Shown: piece after piece, positions 13,993-22,582 of the stretch | Numbering within the stretch: the stretch's first letter is position 1 | Layout: each line of letters starts with the position of its first letter | NCBI GenBank assembly: GCA_028694925.1 | Contig: JAQVJW010000004.1 | Span: 1 to 48,812, forward strand | Reading direction: 5' to 3' | From: Patescibacteria group bacterium | GTDB taxonomy: Bacteria; Patescibacteriota; CPR2; UBA1875 | DNA length: 48,812 bases | The notes under the pieces: model-generated | What the model was told of the DNA's origin: nothing | The model's database searches: none | The model's input: the letters and a program-made list of their open reading frames with translations, nothing else | Translations under genes and position numbers: made by a program

Positions 13993-15006
13993 ATGAACCG
14001 TGAGCCTAAGATAGAAGAGCTTGAAAAACTTATAGAGCATTTTAGAAAGACAGACCGTGAGCATGAGCTTTCGGAGATTTTAGAACGACACAAAATAATG
14101 GATAGGGACGAGGTGCTCGATGTTATCGATGATGATACTCATGAGTTTCACGAGGAAGCTATCGTTATAAACAAACTAGCCTGGCGAGAAGGGCTTGTAA
14201 GAAAGGTCGCAAAGCCTTTTAAGCGCTTTTCTTGGCTTTTTAGGAATAAGTGGTATGTTCGGTTTGGAATTTATTGGCTTTCCCTTTTTTTTGTGATGTT
14301 TTCACTCCTTAATGCCCCTATCTTCTATTCTCGTCTTAGTGTCTCCGAGGAGACTACTACAGAGACAAAAATGGTAACTACTCAGGAACTCGTAGGTGGT
14401 GCCACGGCTAAATCGGCCCCGCTAGCCACAGGTGAAGTAATTCCTAAGGGCAATTATCTTAAGGTAGGAAAGATCAAAGTTAATGCCCCTATTGTTTTTC
14501 CAAAGACAACCGATGAAGCGACAATCCAAAAATACCTTACCCAGGGAGTCGTCCACTATCACGGTACAGCCAATCCCGGTCAAGTCGGCAACACCTTCAT
14601 TACCGGCCATTCCTCAAACTTTTGGTGGATTAAGGGGAACTATAATTATGTTTTTGTGAACCTCGATAAACTCGTGAAGGGTGATCAAGCTATTATCTAC
14701 TACGGTGGTAACAAATATGTCTACGAGGTTACCGGGAAGGTGGTTGTGGCCCCAACAGATGTTTCTGTCCTTGGGGCAACTGATACTCCTACCTTAAGCC
14801 TGATGACCTGCACCCCACCGGGAACAAACTGGAAGAGACTAGTAGTCAAATTCAAACAGGTAGCCCCCAAATACGTAAAACCAAGGCTCGTTGAACGAAC
14901 TGAGATAGTCGAAAATACGGTAAAGCTTCCTTCGACTGATAAGAACTCTCTAGGGGCATGGCTCCTCACCGTTTGGGATGAAATCGTAGGCGTATTTAAA
15001 AGCTAA
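13993..15006 (+). CDS. Sortase with long cytoplasmic N-terminal extension
   Basis: A 337-aa membrane-bound transpeptidase that would anchor LPxTG-type proteins such as the 233-1840 product. It has an unusual charged, helical N-terminal region (about 1-85), one membrane helix (about 93-111), a Thr-rich linker and a sortase domain with His206 (TFITGHSSN), Cys273 (LSLMTCTPPGT) and Arg282. This catalytic triad is complete. GGAGG lies ten bases before the ATG and a TATAAT occurs at 13967-13972. The 3' end overlaps the convergent PEGA gene by 11 bases. Exact sortase class is uncertain. Confidence 0.88.
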   Translation: MNREPKIEELEKLIEHFRKTDREHELSEILERHKIMDRDEVLDVIDDDTHEFHEEAIVINKLAWREGLVRKVAKPFKRFSWLFRNKWYVRFGIYWLSLFFVMFSLLNAPIFYSRLSVSEETTTETKMVTTQELVGGATAKSAPLATGEVIPKGNYLKVGKIKVNAPIVFPKTTDEATIQKYLTQGVVHYHGTANPGQVGNTFITGHSSNFWWIKGNYNYVFVNLDKLVKGDQAIIYYGGNKYVYEVTGKVVVAPTDVSVLGATDTPTLSLMTCTPPGTNWKRLVVKFKQVAPKYVKPRLVERTEIVENTVKLPSTDKNSLGAWLLTVWDEIVGVFKS

Positions 15007-16393
15007 AGACAAAGAGGTCTAAATCGTTTTTCGCGAGGGTTGAGATAAAGTAGATATTGGGTTCGTCTTTTGCGGCAAGAGTCAGAATAGGGGAAGTTGA
15101 TTCAAAGAGAGGATTGTCGTAGACCCCGTTATAGTTGACCATCCTAACTTCCGTACCGGTGTGATAAATGATGTTATCACCACCTGAGAGCCAGCTCATC
15201 TGACCAAAGTCTGTACTTGTTGTTATCTCATAGTATTCAGCCTTCTTTATATCATAAACCTGAGTTTTCTTGCTCGCCTTATAGAGTATCCTCTCTTCCA
15301 CAGGAGAGACCTTAAAGTAGCTAACGTCTTTAGCAATTGTCTCGATGGTAGGATTTTTTACCTCATTACTATATAGGTAAAGCTCCTTATCATCTAGATT
15401 ATGAATAACATAAGACTTACTTTCGGAGAGATACGAGACGTTATAATTCTTTGAAGCTGGGAAAGATTTTATCAAGGTATCCTTATTACCGTTTTGGTGT
15501 ATCTTGTACAGTCCATAATTATCACTAGACTTTTGTACAAGAAGGAGACCATTTTCTGACTCATAAACGCCATAAACATCTTTAGCAAGGGTGGCCGATA
15601 AAGTTCGCTCTAGTAAATTCATCTTGTAGAGGCTATTTTCTCTTGTGACGTAGAGCTCGTTGTGGGTATAGGGGCTAAAGATAATATCATCAATTTGGAT
15701 ATTAAATAGATTTGAGATATTCCAAGAGTTGCCACCATCTCTTGCTTCCCGAACAATATATGAGGTCTTTTTGTTTTCTGTCTCCTTGGTTAGGTAGCGC
15801 TCGTTGTCGTTTGAATAGGAGAGAGGGTCAACCTTGGCCACACTAGTGTCATATTCATATATTTTTTGGGTATCCTTGTTATTTGGGTTTAGTTGCCATA
15901 GTGTGCCCACCTTTTCCACCGCATCGATACTCGATACGAGGACTTTGCTTTTATCAAACGAAGTGATTTGCGATGAGACGCTGCCACTTAACTTATATGG
16001 TTCGGCCTCTTTTTCGAGGGGGATAAGATAGAGGTAGTCAAGCCAAGTAACATAGCCGGGTTCAACTGTGACGGTATTTTCCCAAGGAATATAGCCATCC
16101 CTTTCAACTTTGACAGAATGTTCGCCGGTCGAGACTCGGTTAAGCTTGAGGTCGAAGAACCCTATGTTAGGAGTTTTTCGCGAATACTCTTCGTTATCAA
16201 GATAGACCGTGGCTTCCCCAGGGACAGTCTTTATAATAATGATGCCTGTTTTTTTAGTAACCAGCCGGCCATCCTGAAAAGAGATATCATAACCAGCGGC
16301 AAAAAAGATAATATAGATCGCAATAATTGCAAATAATAGTCCCACAAGGGGATAAAGGGTAAAGCGAACAGCGAGAGATGGGCCATATTTCAT
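14996..16393 (-). CDS. Membrane-anchored PEGA-domain protein with a probable beta-propeller
   Basis: A 465-aa protein. One membrane helix (about 9-38, PLVGLLFAIIAIYIIFFAAG) is followed by a PEGA domain (about 50-120, with VPGEATVYLDNEEY, TGEHSVKVERDGYIPW) and about 340 residues of repeating beta-rich segments (YSNDNERYL, SPYTHNELYVTR, SPVEERILYK) that look like propeller blades. PEGA domains are common extracellular modules in CPR surface proteins. The role is unknown, perhaps wall-associated sensing or scaffolding. The ATG at 16393 is preferred since a consensus TATAAT (16408-16403) lies nine bases upstream; a longer start at 16420 would overlap the promoter. Confidence 0.75.
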   Translation of the reverse strand: MKYGPSLAVRFTLYPLVGLLFAIIAIYIIFFAAGYDISFQDGRLVTKKTGIIIIKTVPGEATVYLDNEEYSRKTPNIGFFDLKLNRVSTGEHSVKVERDGYIPWENTVTVEPGYVTWLDYLYLIPLEKEAEPYKLSGSVSSQITSFDKSKVLVSSIDAVEKVGTLWQLNPNNKDTQKIYEYDTSVAKVDPLSYSNDNERYLTKETENKKTSYIVREARDGGNSWNISNLFNIQIDDIIFSPYTHNELYVTRENSLYKMNLLERTLSATLAKDVYGVYESENGLLLVQKSSDNYGLYKIHQNGNKDTLIKSFPASKNYNVSYLSESKSYVIHNLDDKELYLYSNEVKNPTIETIAKDVSYFKVSPVEERILYKASKKTQVYDIKKAEYYEITTSTDFGQMSWLSGGDNIIYHTGTEVRMVNYNGVYDNPLFESTSPILTLAAKDEPNIYFISTLAKNDLDLFVFSF

Positions 16394-16402
16394 AGCAAGG
16401 AT

Positions 16403-16449
16403 ATTATACCGGGAAGTCACTTAAAATGCCAGGGATTATCTGCTATAAT
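16403..16449. promoter_or_regulatory. Divergent promoters for the PEGA gene and murA
   Basis: The minus strand has TATAAT at 16408-16403, nine bases from the PEGA-gene ATG. The plus strand has the extended -10 TGCTATAAT (hexamer 16444-16449), nine bases from the murA ATG at 16459. Neither gene has a Shine-Dalgarno sequence. Only about 65 bases separate the two start codons. Confidence 0.7.
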
Positions 16450-16458
16450 ACCTGAGCT

Positions 16459-17742
16459 ATGGAACAGTTAATTATTAACGGGCCCACAAAACTTAAAGGA
16501 GAGATTAAAGTCTCTGGCTCTAAAAATGCCGCTCTTCCAATTATCGCTGCTACCATACTTGTTAGAGGGAAAGTCGTCCTTTCAAATATTCCTGAGATTG
16601 ATGATGTTATTGCTCTCCTTAATATCCTTGGAAGTTTAGGAGCAAAATATACACTAGAGAATAATACGCTTACGATTGATACCAAAGGGATACGGAAAGA
16701 AAATCCAGACCCTAAACTAGTCAGAAAACTCAGGGCTTCGATCCTCCTTATCGGACCACTTCTTAGGATAAATAAGGGAGTTACAATACCTCACCCCGGT
16801 GGTTGCCTGATTGGAACCCGCCCAATCGATATTCACCTTGAAGGGTTTAAGAAAATGGGAGCTAAAGTAATAGAAGATAGAAATGGTTACAACCTATCAA
16901 TAGATTCGATGAAACCGATAGAGTTCCGAGCTGATTTTACTGTAACCGGAACCGAGAACCTCATAATGGCTGCTGTACTCACAGAAGGGGCCACCAAGAT
17001 ATCGCTTGCCGCTGCCGAACCACATGTGCAGGACCTTTGTAATTTCCTTAACTCGGCTGGAGCAAAGATCGAAGGGATTGGAACCCATAACTTAAAAATT
17101 ATGGGAGTAGAGAAACTAAAGGAAGTAGAATATGAGATAATTCCAGACCAGATCGAAGCCGGGACGTTTGCAATCGCAGCCGCTGCTTCTAAGGGAGATG
17201 TTGTGGTTAACGGTTTCGTGCCCAAACATCACGAGAGCCTCCTTTCGAAGTTCGACCGGGCCGGGATTCGATATGAAATACTAGAAAGTGACAAAGTAAG
17301 AATATTGCCAACTCATGAGATTAGGCCATTTAATCTAAGGACCGAGATATATCCCGGGTTCCCAACCGACCTTCAAGCTCCAATGGCAGTCCTTGCAACC
17401 CAAGCAAATGGAACCTCAGAGATTTATGAGACTATCTTTGAGGGAAGACTTGGATATATCAATGAACTTTCAAAAATGGGAGCTAACTGCATCGCCCGTG
17501 ATGCCCATCAAGCAACCATCACCGGACCAACTCCACTCTATGGTACACGAATCACGAGCTTTGACCTTAGGGCTGGTGCGACACTTGTTATTGCCGGGGT
17601 GATTGCGACCGGAGAGTCGAGGCTTGATCAAATTGAGATTATCGATAGGGGATATGAGAAGATAGAAGAGAAACTAAAAGCACTTGGGGCAAATATTAAA
17701 AGGGTGAAACTAAAGGAAATTGAGCCAAGAGAGGGCTCGTGA
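16459..17742 (+). CDS. murA: UDP-N-acetylglucosamine 1-carboxyvinyltransferase
   Basis: MurA transfers enolpyruvate from PEP to UDP-GlcNAc, the first committed cytoplasmic step of peptidoglycan synthesis. The 427-aa length is standard and both inside-out alpha/beta domains are present. Motifs are GSKNAALPIIAATIL at the N-terminus and the loop HPGGCLIGTRPIDIH with the catalytic cysteine (Cys116), the residue modified by fosfomycin; some bacteria carry Asp instead. DLRAGATLVIAG lies near the C-terminus. The gene has a near-leaderless promoter and is followed 15 bases later by mreB with its own promoter. Confidence 0.96.
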   Translation: MEQLIINGPTKLKGEIKVSGSKNAALPIIAATILVRGKVVLSNIPEIDDVIALLNILGSLGAKYTLENNTLTIDTKGIRKENPDPKLVRKLRASILLIGPLLRINKGVTIPHPGGCLIGTRPIDIHLEGFKKMGAKVIEDRNGYNLSIDSMKPIEFRADFTVTGTENLIMAAVLTEGATKISLAAAEPHVQDLCNFLNSAGAKIEGIGTHNLKIMGVEKLKEVEYEIIPDQIEAGTFAIAAAASKGDVVVNGFVPKHHESLLSKFDRAGIRYEILESDKVRILPTHEIRPFNLRTEIYPGFPTDLQAPMAVLATQANGTSEIYETIFEGRLGYINELSKMGANCIARDAHQATITGPTPLYGTRITSFDLRAGATLVIAGVIATGESRLDQIEIIDRGYEKIEEKLKALGANIKRVKLKEIEPREGS

Positions 17743-17748
17743 TAAAAT
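17740..17748 (+). promoter_or_regulatory. Extended -10 promoter of mreB
   Basis: TGATAAAAT, with the hexamer at 17743-17748, overlaps the murA stop codon. Nine bases separate it from the mreB ATG at 17758, so the predicted leader is only two or three bases. Confidence 0.65.
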
Positions 17749-17757
17749 ATCGTAAGT

Positions 17758-18759
17758 ATGCTAGCAAAAAGAATCGGAATTGATTTAGGGACGGCCAACG
17801 TCCTTGTATATATCCCGCGTCAAGGGATTATTATTAACGAACCTTCAGTTGTGGCGGTAACTGAGGATAATGTTGTCCTGGCGGTTGGGGAGGAAGCAAA
17901 AGAGATGGTCGGCAGAACTCCAGATACCATAACTGCCTATCGGCCCCTTCGCGATGGGGTTATAGCTGATTATAGGGTAACTGAATCGATGATCCGTTAT
18001 TTTATAAACAAAGTGTCGGGTACGGTTCGTCTTTCAAGGCCTGAAGTGATGATTTCGGTTCCAGCGGGAGCGACCTCAATGGAAAAGCGAGCTGTTATCG
18101 ATGCCACCAAGCAAGCCGGTGCCAAGGAAGCCTATATTATCCCAGAACCAGTCGCCGCCGCCATCGGAGCTGATGTTCCGATCGACACCGCTGCTGGTAA
18201 TCTGGTGGTCGATATAGGTGGCGGGACAACTGAAGTCGCCATTATCTCACTTGGGGGTATTGTTGCCTCAAATTCTGTTCGAATCGGGGGCAACAGGCTT
18301 GACCAGGCAATTGGCGAATACATCAGAAAGAAATACGGCCTTTCAATCGGGGACCAGACAGCCGAAGATGTTAAGATCGAGATTGGCTCGGCCCTCAAAA
18401 GCGAAAAAGAGAAAAGCACCGAGATAAAGGGGCGAGATATGATTGCCGGACTCCCAAAGACAATCACGATTACTGCAAATGAAATTACAGAAGCAATCGA
18501 GAACGAACTTGAAAAGATTGTCCTCGCTATTAAAAGCGTTCTTGAGCAGGCCCCACCAGAGCTCTCTTCTGATATCATCGATCGAGGGATGGTGATGACT
18601 GGGGGAGGTTCACTACTCCGAAACCTTGATAAGCTCTTTACAAAGACTCTTGGGATTCCATGTCACGTGGCTCAGGATTCTCTTCTTTGTGTCGCCAAGG
18701 GTACTGGAATTGCGCTTGAGAACTTGGATGACTACAAAAAGAGTGCTCTTTCAAAGTAG
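17758..18759 (+). CDS. mreB: Rod-shape actin homologue MreB
   Basis: A 333-aa bacterial actin that forms membrane-bound filaments guiding lateral wall synthesis. Nucleotide-binding motifs are GIDLGTANVLVYI (phosphate 1), VVDIGGGTTEVAIISLGG (phosphate 2), and MTGGGSLLRNLDKLF (adenosine). The length is typical. mreC and mreD do not follow; the next genes are a tiny membrane protein and a YhaM-like nuclease. With murA upstream this is a small wall-synthesis pair. The short-leader promoter overlaps the murA end. Confidence 0.96.
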   Translation: MLAKRIGIDLGTANVLVYIPRQGIIINEPSVVAVTEDNVVLAVGEEAKEMVGRTPDTITAYRPLRDGVIADYRVTESMIRYFINKVSGTVRLSRPEVMISVPAGATSMEKRAVIDATKQAGAKEAYIIPEPVAAAIGADVPIDTAAGNLVVDIGGGTTEVAIISLGGIVASNSVRIGGNRLDQAIGEYIRKKYGLSIGDQTAEDVKIEIGSALKSEKEKSTEIKGRDMIAGLPKTITITANEITEAIENELEKIVLAIKSVLEQAPPELSSDIIDRGMVMTGGGSLLRNLDKLFTKTLGIPCHVAQDSLLCVAKGTGIALENLDDYKKSALSK

Positions 18760-18767
18760 TAGAGTTA

Positions 18768-18797
18768 TTGACCGCTAGTTATGCGCCGTTATACAAT
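18768..18797 (+). promoter_or_regulatory. Promoter upstream of the 36-aa ORF and yhaM-like gene
   Basis: TTGACC (18768-18773) is followed by TATACA at 18790 (16-bp spacer) or TACAAT at 18792-18797 (18-bp spacer). A GAAGGAGGG Shine-Dalgarno sequence follows at 18801. Confidence 0.55.
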
Positions 18798-18812
18798 TAA
18801 GAAGGAGGGATA

Positions 18813-18923
18813 TTGAGTAGACTCGAAAGTAGCGATTTTGGTTATCTATTTGTAGCACTTGGAATCATTATGGGTTCCTCGCTGGGCTTTTTGTTCTATA
18901 TCGCCCTTCGGTCAGTATATTAA
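18813..18923 (+). CDS. 36-aa single-pass membrane protein, TTG start
   Basis: This small ORF reads LSRLESSDFGYLFVALGII and continues MGSSLGFLFYIALRSVY (first residue decoded as Met). It has one hydrophobic segment of about 22 residues and a short basic tail. A strong GAAGGAGGG Shine-Dalgarno sequence lies a few bases before the TTG, and its TAA overlaps the ATG of the next gene (TAATG), indicating translational coupling. The function is unknown. It could be a genuine small membrane protein or a leader ORF that couples translation of the nuclease gene. Confidence 0.65.
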   Translation: MSRLESSDFGYLFVALGIIMGSSLGFLFYIALRSVY

Positions 18924-19891
18924 TGAGTAAAAAATTATACATAAAGGATTTAAAAGTAGGAGACTCCATCTTTGGAGAGATTTTTGCTGTTAAATCATTT
19001 ACTCGTAAAGCCTCAAGGAACAACAAGCCATATATCGACATTGAGCTAGCCGATAATAGTGGAACCGTAAGGGGTAAGATCTGGTCTGATGATATTGCTA
19101 ACTGCGAAGAGGTAGAAGAAGGCGATGTCGTAGAAATAAATGCCACGGTTGAAGAATACAATGGACCACAATTAAATATTACAAATCTCAAAAAGATCGA
19201 CAAATATGAAATAGGGGAGCTTCAACAGAAATCCCAATTTGATATCGAAAAGATGTGGGCAGACGTTAAAAAGACTATGGATGGGATCAAGAATCCACAC
19301 CTAAAGAAGCTACTTGATAACGTTTTTGACAAAGAGACTACCGAGCTTTACAAAAAAGCAGCCGCTGCTTACCGGGTACACCATGCTTACGTTGGTGGGC
19401 TCCTTGAACACTCTTGGGAGATGCTTAAGATGGCTGATGGGGTGAAGGACCACTACCCGAAGATCAATATGGATCTTGTTAACACGGGTATCATCCTGCA
19501 CGATATCGGCAAGATGGAAGAATACGTAATTACCACCACTATCGGGTTTATCGATCGTGGTAAATTACTTGGCCATATCTATATGGGAGCCGAGAAGGTA
19601 AAGGAGAATCTTCCCAAGGATATGCCAGAAGATTTGGCTGAAGAAATTATCCACATTATCCTCTCACACCATGGGGAACCCGGGATGGGAAGTCCGATCC
19701 GACCGATGACTACAGAGGCCCTTGCAGTACACGTTTTTGACGTTGCCTCTTCTAAAATGAATACCGCCTATAATCATATCGTTGGGGACTATGGAACCGA
19801 TAAATACACTCCATATATTCCACAACTAGAGACAGAGCTCTACCGTTCACCATATCTTTCAGAAGAAACTAACCTCGATACTCCTTTCTAG
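18923..19891 (+). CDS. OB-fold/HD-domain nuclease, YhaM family
   Basis: A 322-aa protein resembling YhaM 3'-to-5' exoribonucleases. The N-terminal OB-fold domain (about 1-95, with FTRKASRNNKPYIDIELADN and SGTVRGKIW) should bind nucleic acid. The HD domain (about 150-290) contains HHAYVGGLLEHSWEM, LHDIGK and ILSHHGEP, the metal-binding His and Asp residues. The 3' end LETELYRSPYLSEE is also family-like. It is coupled to the upstream 36-aa ORF and followed after 16 bases by a zinc-ribbon gene. The assigned role is RNA turnover or processing. Confidence 0.88.
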   Translation: MSKKLYIKDLKVGDSIFGEIFAVKSFTRKASRNNKPYIDIELADNSGTVRGKIWSDDIANCEEVEEGDVVEINATVEEYNGPQLNITNLKKIDKYEIGELQQKSQFDIEKMWADVKKTMDGIKNPHLKKLLDNVFDKETTELYKKAAAAYRVHHAYVGGLLEHSWEMLKMADGVKDHYPKINMDLVNTGIILHDIGKMEEYVITTTIGFIDRGKLLGHIYMGAEKVKENLPKDMPEDLAEEIIHIILSHHGEPGMGSPIRPMTTEALAVHVFDVASSKMNTAYNHIVGDYGTDKYTPYIPQLETELYRSPYLSEETNLDTPF

Positions 19892-19907
19892 GAACCTTGG
19901 AGGGTAA

Positions 19908-20981
19908 ATGAATTGTCCCAAGTGTGGCAAAGAAACAAAAGGGGTCAGATTAAACGGTAATATTTACTGTAATTTTTGTGGTGAACTAATCAAAAAGGGT
20001 CAGGCGAAGGAAAAGGGAGTAAAAGACAAGACAGAAAAGGTACCAGATACCTTTAATTCTACCCCTGTTGCAAAGATTATTGGAAAAGACGGGGAAGAGA
20101 AGACTGAAGAGGTTGGGCTTCTTGAGGCAGAAGAAAAAGTCCTCGAGGTTATAGAAAATGAGAACACAGCACAAGGAAAGAGACCGATCATTATGGGTAA
20201 AGCAAATATTATTAAGTCTGGTAGAAAAAGAGCCGACCACCATGACCTTTCGGTCATCATGGGAGAACCAGACCCAATCGAAGAGCCAGAACTTCCGAGC
20301 CCCAAAGAGCTGGAGATTGAAAGTAAGTCTGCGGATGAGCCAGATTATCCCCTCCTTGACGCTCAGCACCGAGAAGAATTATCAGAGAAGAATAAAGCCA
20401 GACAGAGTTTTTTAAATGCCTATCTTAAAGAAAGCACCAAAGAAATATCAGGAAATAACACCGAAAAGAAAAGAAAGAAACACAAAGAGCGTAAGTCCCA
20501 TAAGGTATTCTGGATTTCCTTTGTTGTTCTGCTACTTTTGGCTCTCTCTTTTACTGGACTCGTCATCTATGTTAACTACTTTGCAGTAAACCCCGAGAAT
20601 ATAGAGACGGATCTTTTGGATGATGCTACTTTCTCATATACCAAACCAACATATATTACCCCAGGTTATGAGCTTTCATATCTTTCAAAGGTAGAGGAAG
20701 ATAAGGTTGAATATGTTTACGAGAGTCAACTAGAAGAAGGTGAGATAATAATCATTCGAGTGATTGACGTTAGGACAAAAGATGTTGATATTTACGAGGA
20801 CTACATCGAAGGAACAGGTGCCGATTACAGCTCGATTTTAGTTGGGGGGCTTGTGGCCTGGACCGCGGGTGATAATACCGTATATCTTAAGAAGGACGGG
20901 ATTGTTTATGAGGTACTTTCGGACGTGATAGGTAAGTCCGAGATTATAAAGATTGCTGAGGGGATTGCCCTTGGCGACTAA
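19908..20981 (+). CDS. Zinc-ribbon protein with one membrane helix
   Basis: A 357-aa protein with an N-terminal zinc ribbon (CPKCGKETKG then YCNFCGELI). It continues with a long charged, low-complexity cytoplasmic linker (about 35-195), a single membrane helix (about 200-224, WISFVVLLLLALSFTGLVIYV) and an extracytoplasmic C-terminal domain of about 130 residues. I do not recognise the last domain. A zinc ribbon inside linked to a sensing-type domain outside could mean a membrane regulator, but nothing proves that. GGAGGG precedes the ATG. The gene overlaps the next gene by 11 bases. Confidence 0.75.
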   Translation: MNCPKCGKETKGVRLNGNIYCNFCGELIKKGQAKEKGVKDKTEKVPDTFNSTPVAKIIGKDGEEKTEEVGLLEAEEKVLEVIENENTAQGKRPIIMGKANIIKSGRKRADHHDLSVIMGEPDPIEEPELPSPKELEIESKSADEPDYPLLDAQHREELSEKNKARQSFLNAYLKESTKEISGNNTEKKRKKHKERKSHKVFWISFVVLLLLALSFTGLVIYVNYFAVNPENIETDLLDDATFSYTKPTYITPGYELSYLSKVEEDKVEYVYESQLEEGEIIIIRVIDVRTKDVDIYEDYIEGTGADYSSILVGGLVAWTAGDNTVYLKKDGIVYEVLSDVIGKSEIIKIAEGIALGD

Positions 20982-21576
20982 CATTTATCTCGTAAGACAC
21001 GGAGAGGTCGAAAACCCCAAGGGAGTAGAGTATATGCGGCTGCCAGGCTTTGGTCTCTCTGAGAACGGTCAAAAGCAAGCCGAGGTCCTTAGGAATTTTT
21101 TTTCCAATAAAGATATTAGTACGATCTACACTAGCCCCCTAGAGAGGACAAAGGAGACCGCAAAGATAATCTCCGGAGGAAAGATACCCATAAGAGAAAA
21201 CAGAGGGATTATTGAGGCAAACTACAAGAAGTGGCAAGGAAAAAAGCGAGAGGACAGGCCATATCTTACGGAATATACTAAGGACCCGGTAAAATATTCG
21301 GCGGTCTTAGGGGAATCAATTCACCATATCCAGGCGAGGGTCCTTAAGGAGATATTTAAGATAGTTGAAGAAAGTAAAGGTAAAAACGTTATTATCGTCT
21401 TTCACGCCGCCCCGATTATAACGGCTCGGCTCTTCTTTGAAGAAAGACCTCTTTCGGACTTTCATCAAATCACCATAAAGCACGCTTCAGTGACTTTGAT
21501 TTCCTTTAATGATGAGTTAAAATGTAGGGGGGTCGAGTACAACGAATACGCCAAAGCAAAGGAGTGGCAAGATTGA
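20971..21576 (+). CDS. Histidine phosphatase family protein (phosphoglycerate mutase-like)
   Basis: About 201 aa. The phosphohistidine motif is YLVRHGEVENP, with SENGQKQAEVL, YTSPLERTKETA and the second catalytic His in VFHAAPI. Cofactor-dependent mutase, SixA-like and broad phosphatase roles are all possible. I prefer the TTG at 20971, which sits six bases after GAGGGGA inside the previous gene; a TTG at 20953 is also in frame. The stop overlaps the next TTG start (TTGA), so this is a translationally coupled chain. Confidence 0.82.
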   Translation: MATNIYLVRHGEVENPKGVEYMRLPGFGLSENGQKQAEVLRNFFSNKDISTIYTSPLERTKETAKIISGGKIPIRENRGIIEANYKKWQGKKREDRPYLTEYTKDPVKYSAVLGESIHHIQARVLKEIFKIVEESKGKNVIIVFHAAPIITARLFFEERPLSDFHQITIKHASVTLISFNDELKCRGVEYNEYAKAKEWQD

Positions 21577-21926
21577 ACGATGAAAAGTGGCATGATTTAA
21601 AGGAGAGGGCTAAAGAGAAGTTTAGCGACCTTGAAGTCACAGAAGAGATAGAGACCAGAGAAGATGATACTGGAAAGAAAATAACGACAAAGATAGAGAA
21701 ACTTCAGTTTACTTCACCGCTTGGGGAACTTAGAGTCGAGAGGGCCACTAGGCCAAAGATCCTTGATAAGAAAACCCACTATCACCATGGGGCAGGCGGT
21801 CAACAAGCTGATATCGAATATGTCCTCTCAGAAGACGAAGAAGTCCATAAGATAACTATCTTTAAGAAGAATGAGACCGGTGAATGGGAAGAGATGGACC
21901 TCCCAGCTGAAAGAATAAGTTTTTAA
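21573..21926 (+). CDS. Conserved-looking hypothetical protein, 117 aa
   Basis: A soluble, charged protein (NDEKWHDLKERAKEKFSDLE at the start) predicted to be mixed helix and sheet. The middle has LQFTSPLGELRVERATRP, a His-rich KTHYHHGAGG, then a beta-rich DIEYVLSEDEEVHKITIFKK. There is no membrane segment. I do not recognise a named family. A TTG at 21573 overlaps the previous stop (TTGA) with AAAGGAG upstream; a GTG at 21564 is possible. It lies in the gene string leading to gltX. Confidence 0.65.
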   Translation: MNDEKWHDLKERAKEKFSDLEVTEEIETREDDTGKKITTKIEKLQFTSPLGELRVERATRPKILDKKTHYHHGAGGQQADIEYVLSEDEEVHKITIFKKNETGEWEEMDLPAERISF

Positions 21927-21936
21927 ATAATAAATC

Positions 21937-21957
21937 GACTAGTTGCTTTTGCTAGTC
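21937..21957 (+). other. Hairpin in the leader of the NYN-domain gene
   Basis: GACTAG (21937-21942) pairs with CTAGTC (21952-21957) around a nine-base loop, two bases before the AAGGAG Shine-Dalgarno sequence. It could be a weak terminator or translation-control element. Confidence 0.4.
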
Positions 21958-21970
21958 AGTAAGGAGAAGA

Positions 21971-22582
21971 ATGAACAATTTAAAAAATCCATATCAAAGG
22001 GTGGGCGTCTTTGTAGACGTCCAAAACCTTTATTACAGCGCTAAAGCGCTATATGGCCATAAGGTAAACTTTGATGAGATTCTAAAGGAAGCAGTCGATG
22101 GTAGGCAGCTAATAAGGGCGATCGCCTACACCATTAAGGCCGATATGCCAGAGGAGCAGACTTTCTTTGATGCTCTTGAGTCTATTGGCTTTGAGGTAAA
22201 ATCAAAGGAACTTCAGACCTTTGTCTCGGGTCAAAAGAAAGGGGACTGGGATGTTGGAGTTGCGGTGGACGTCCTTAAAATGGCCCCAAAGCTTGACGTC
22301 ATCGTCCTTTGCTCTGGAGATGGTGATTATTCAGAACTGTTGCATCACGCCAAGGCTGAGGGCTGCCGGGCCGAGGTTATCTCGTTTGGAAAGTCAACTT
22401 CAGGTAGGCTACTGGAAGAGGTAGATGACTTTATCGATATGGATAAGAATAACAAAAGGTTTATTCTTGGTAACAAGCCAACAAGCGGAAACAAAAGGCC
22501 AGCAAAGAGTGCCCCAAGACCAAAGACAGGCGAGAAGGCAGGGGAGAAGGTAGAGACAACTAAAAAGGGGTGGTTTAAATGA
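21971..22582 (+). CDS. NYN/PIN-like (LabA/DUF88) nuclease-fold protein
   Basis: A 203-aa protein with the NYN domain in residues 1-160. VGVFVDVQNLYYSAK gives the first catalytic Asp, KGDWDVGVAVDVLK the central acidic residues and VLCSGDGDYSELLHHAK the third acid cluster. NYN domains are PIN-related and are predicted RNases or nucleotide-binding proteins. The last 40 residues are a Lys/Pro/Gly-rich, disordered basic tail likely to bind nucleic acid. The stop overlaps the next start (ATGA). Confidence 0.85.
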   Translation: MNNLKNPYQRVGVFVDVQNLYYSAKALYGHKVNFDEILKEAVDGRQLIRAIAYTIKADMPEEQTFFDALESIGFEVKSKELQTFVSGQKKGDWDVGVAVDVLKMAPKLDVIVLCSGDGDYSELLHHAKAEGCRAEVISFGKSTSGRLLEEVDDFIDMDKNNKRFILGNKPTSGNKRPAKSAPRPKTGEKAGEKVETTKKGWFK

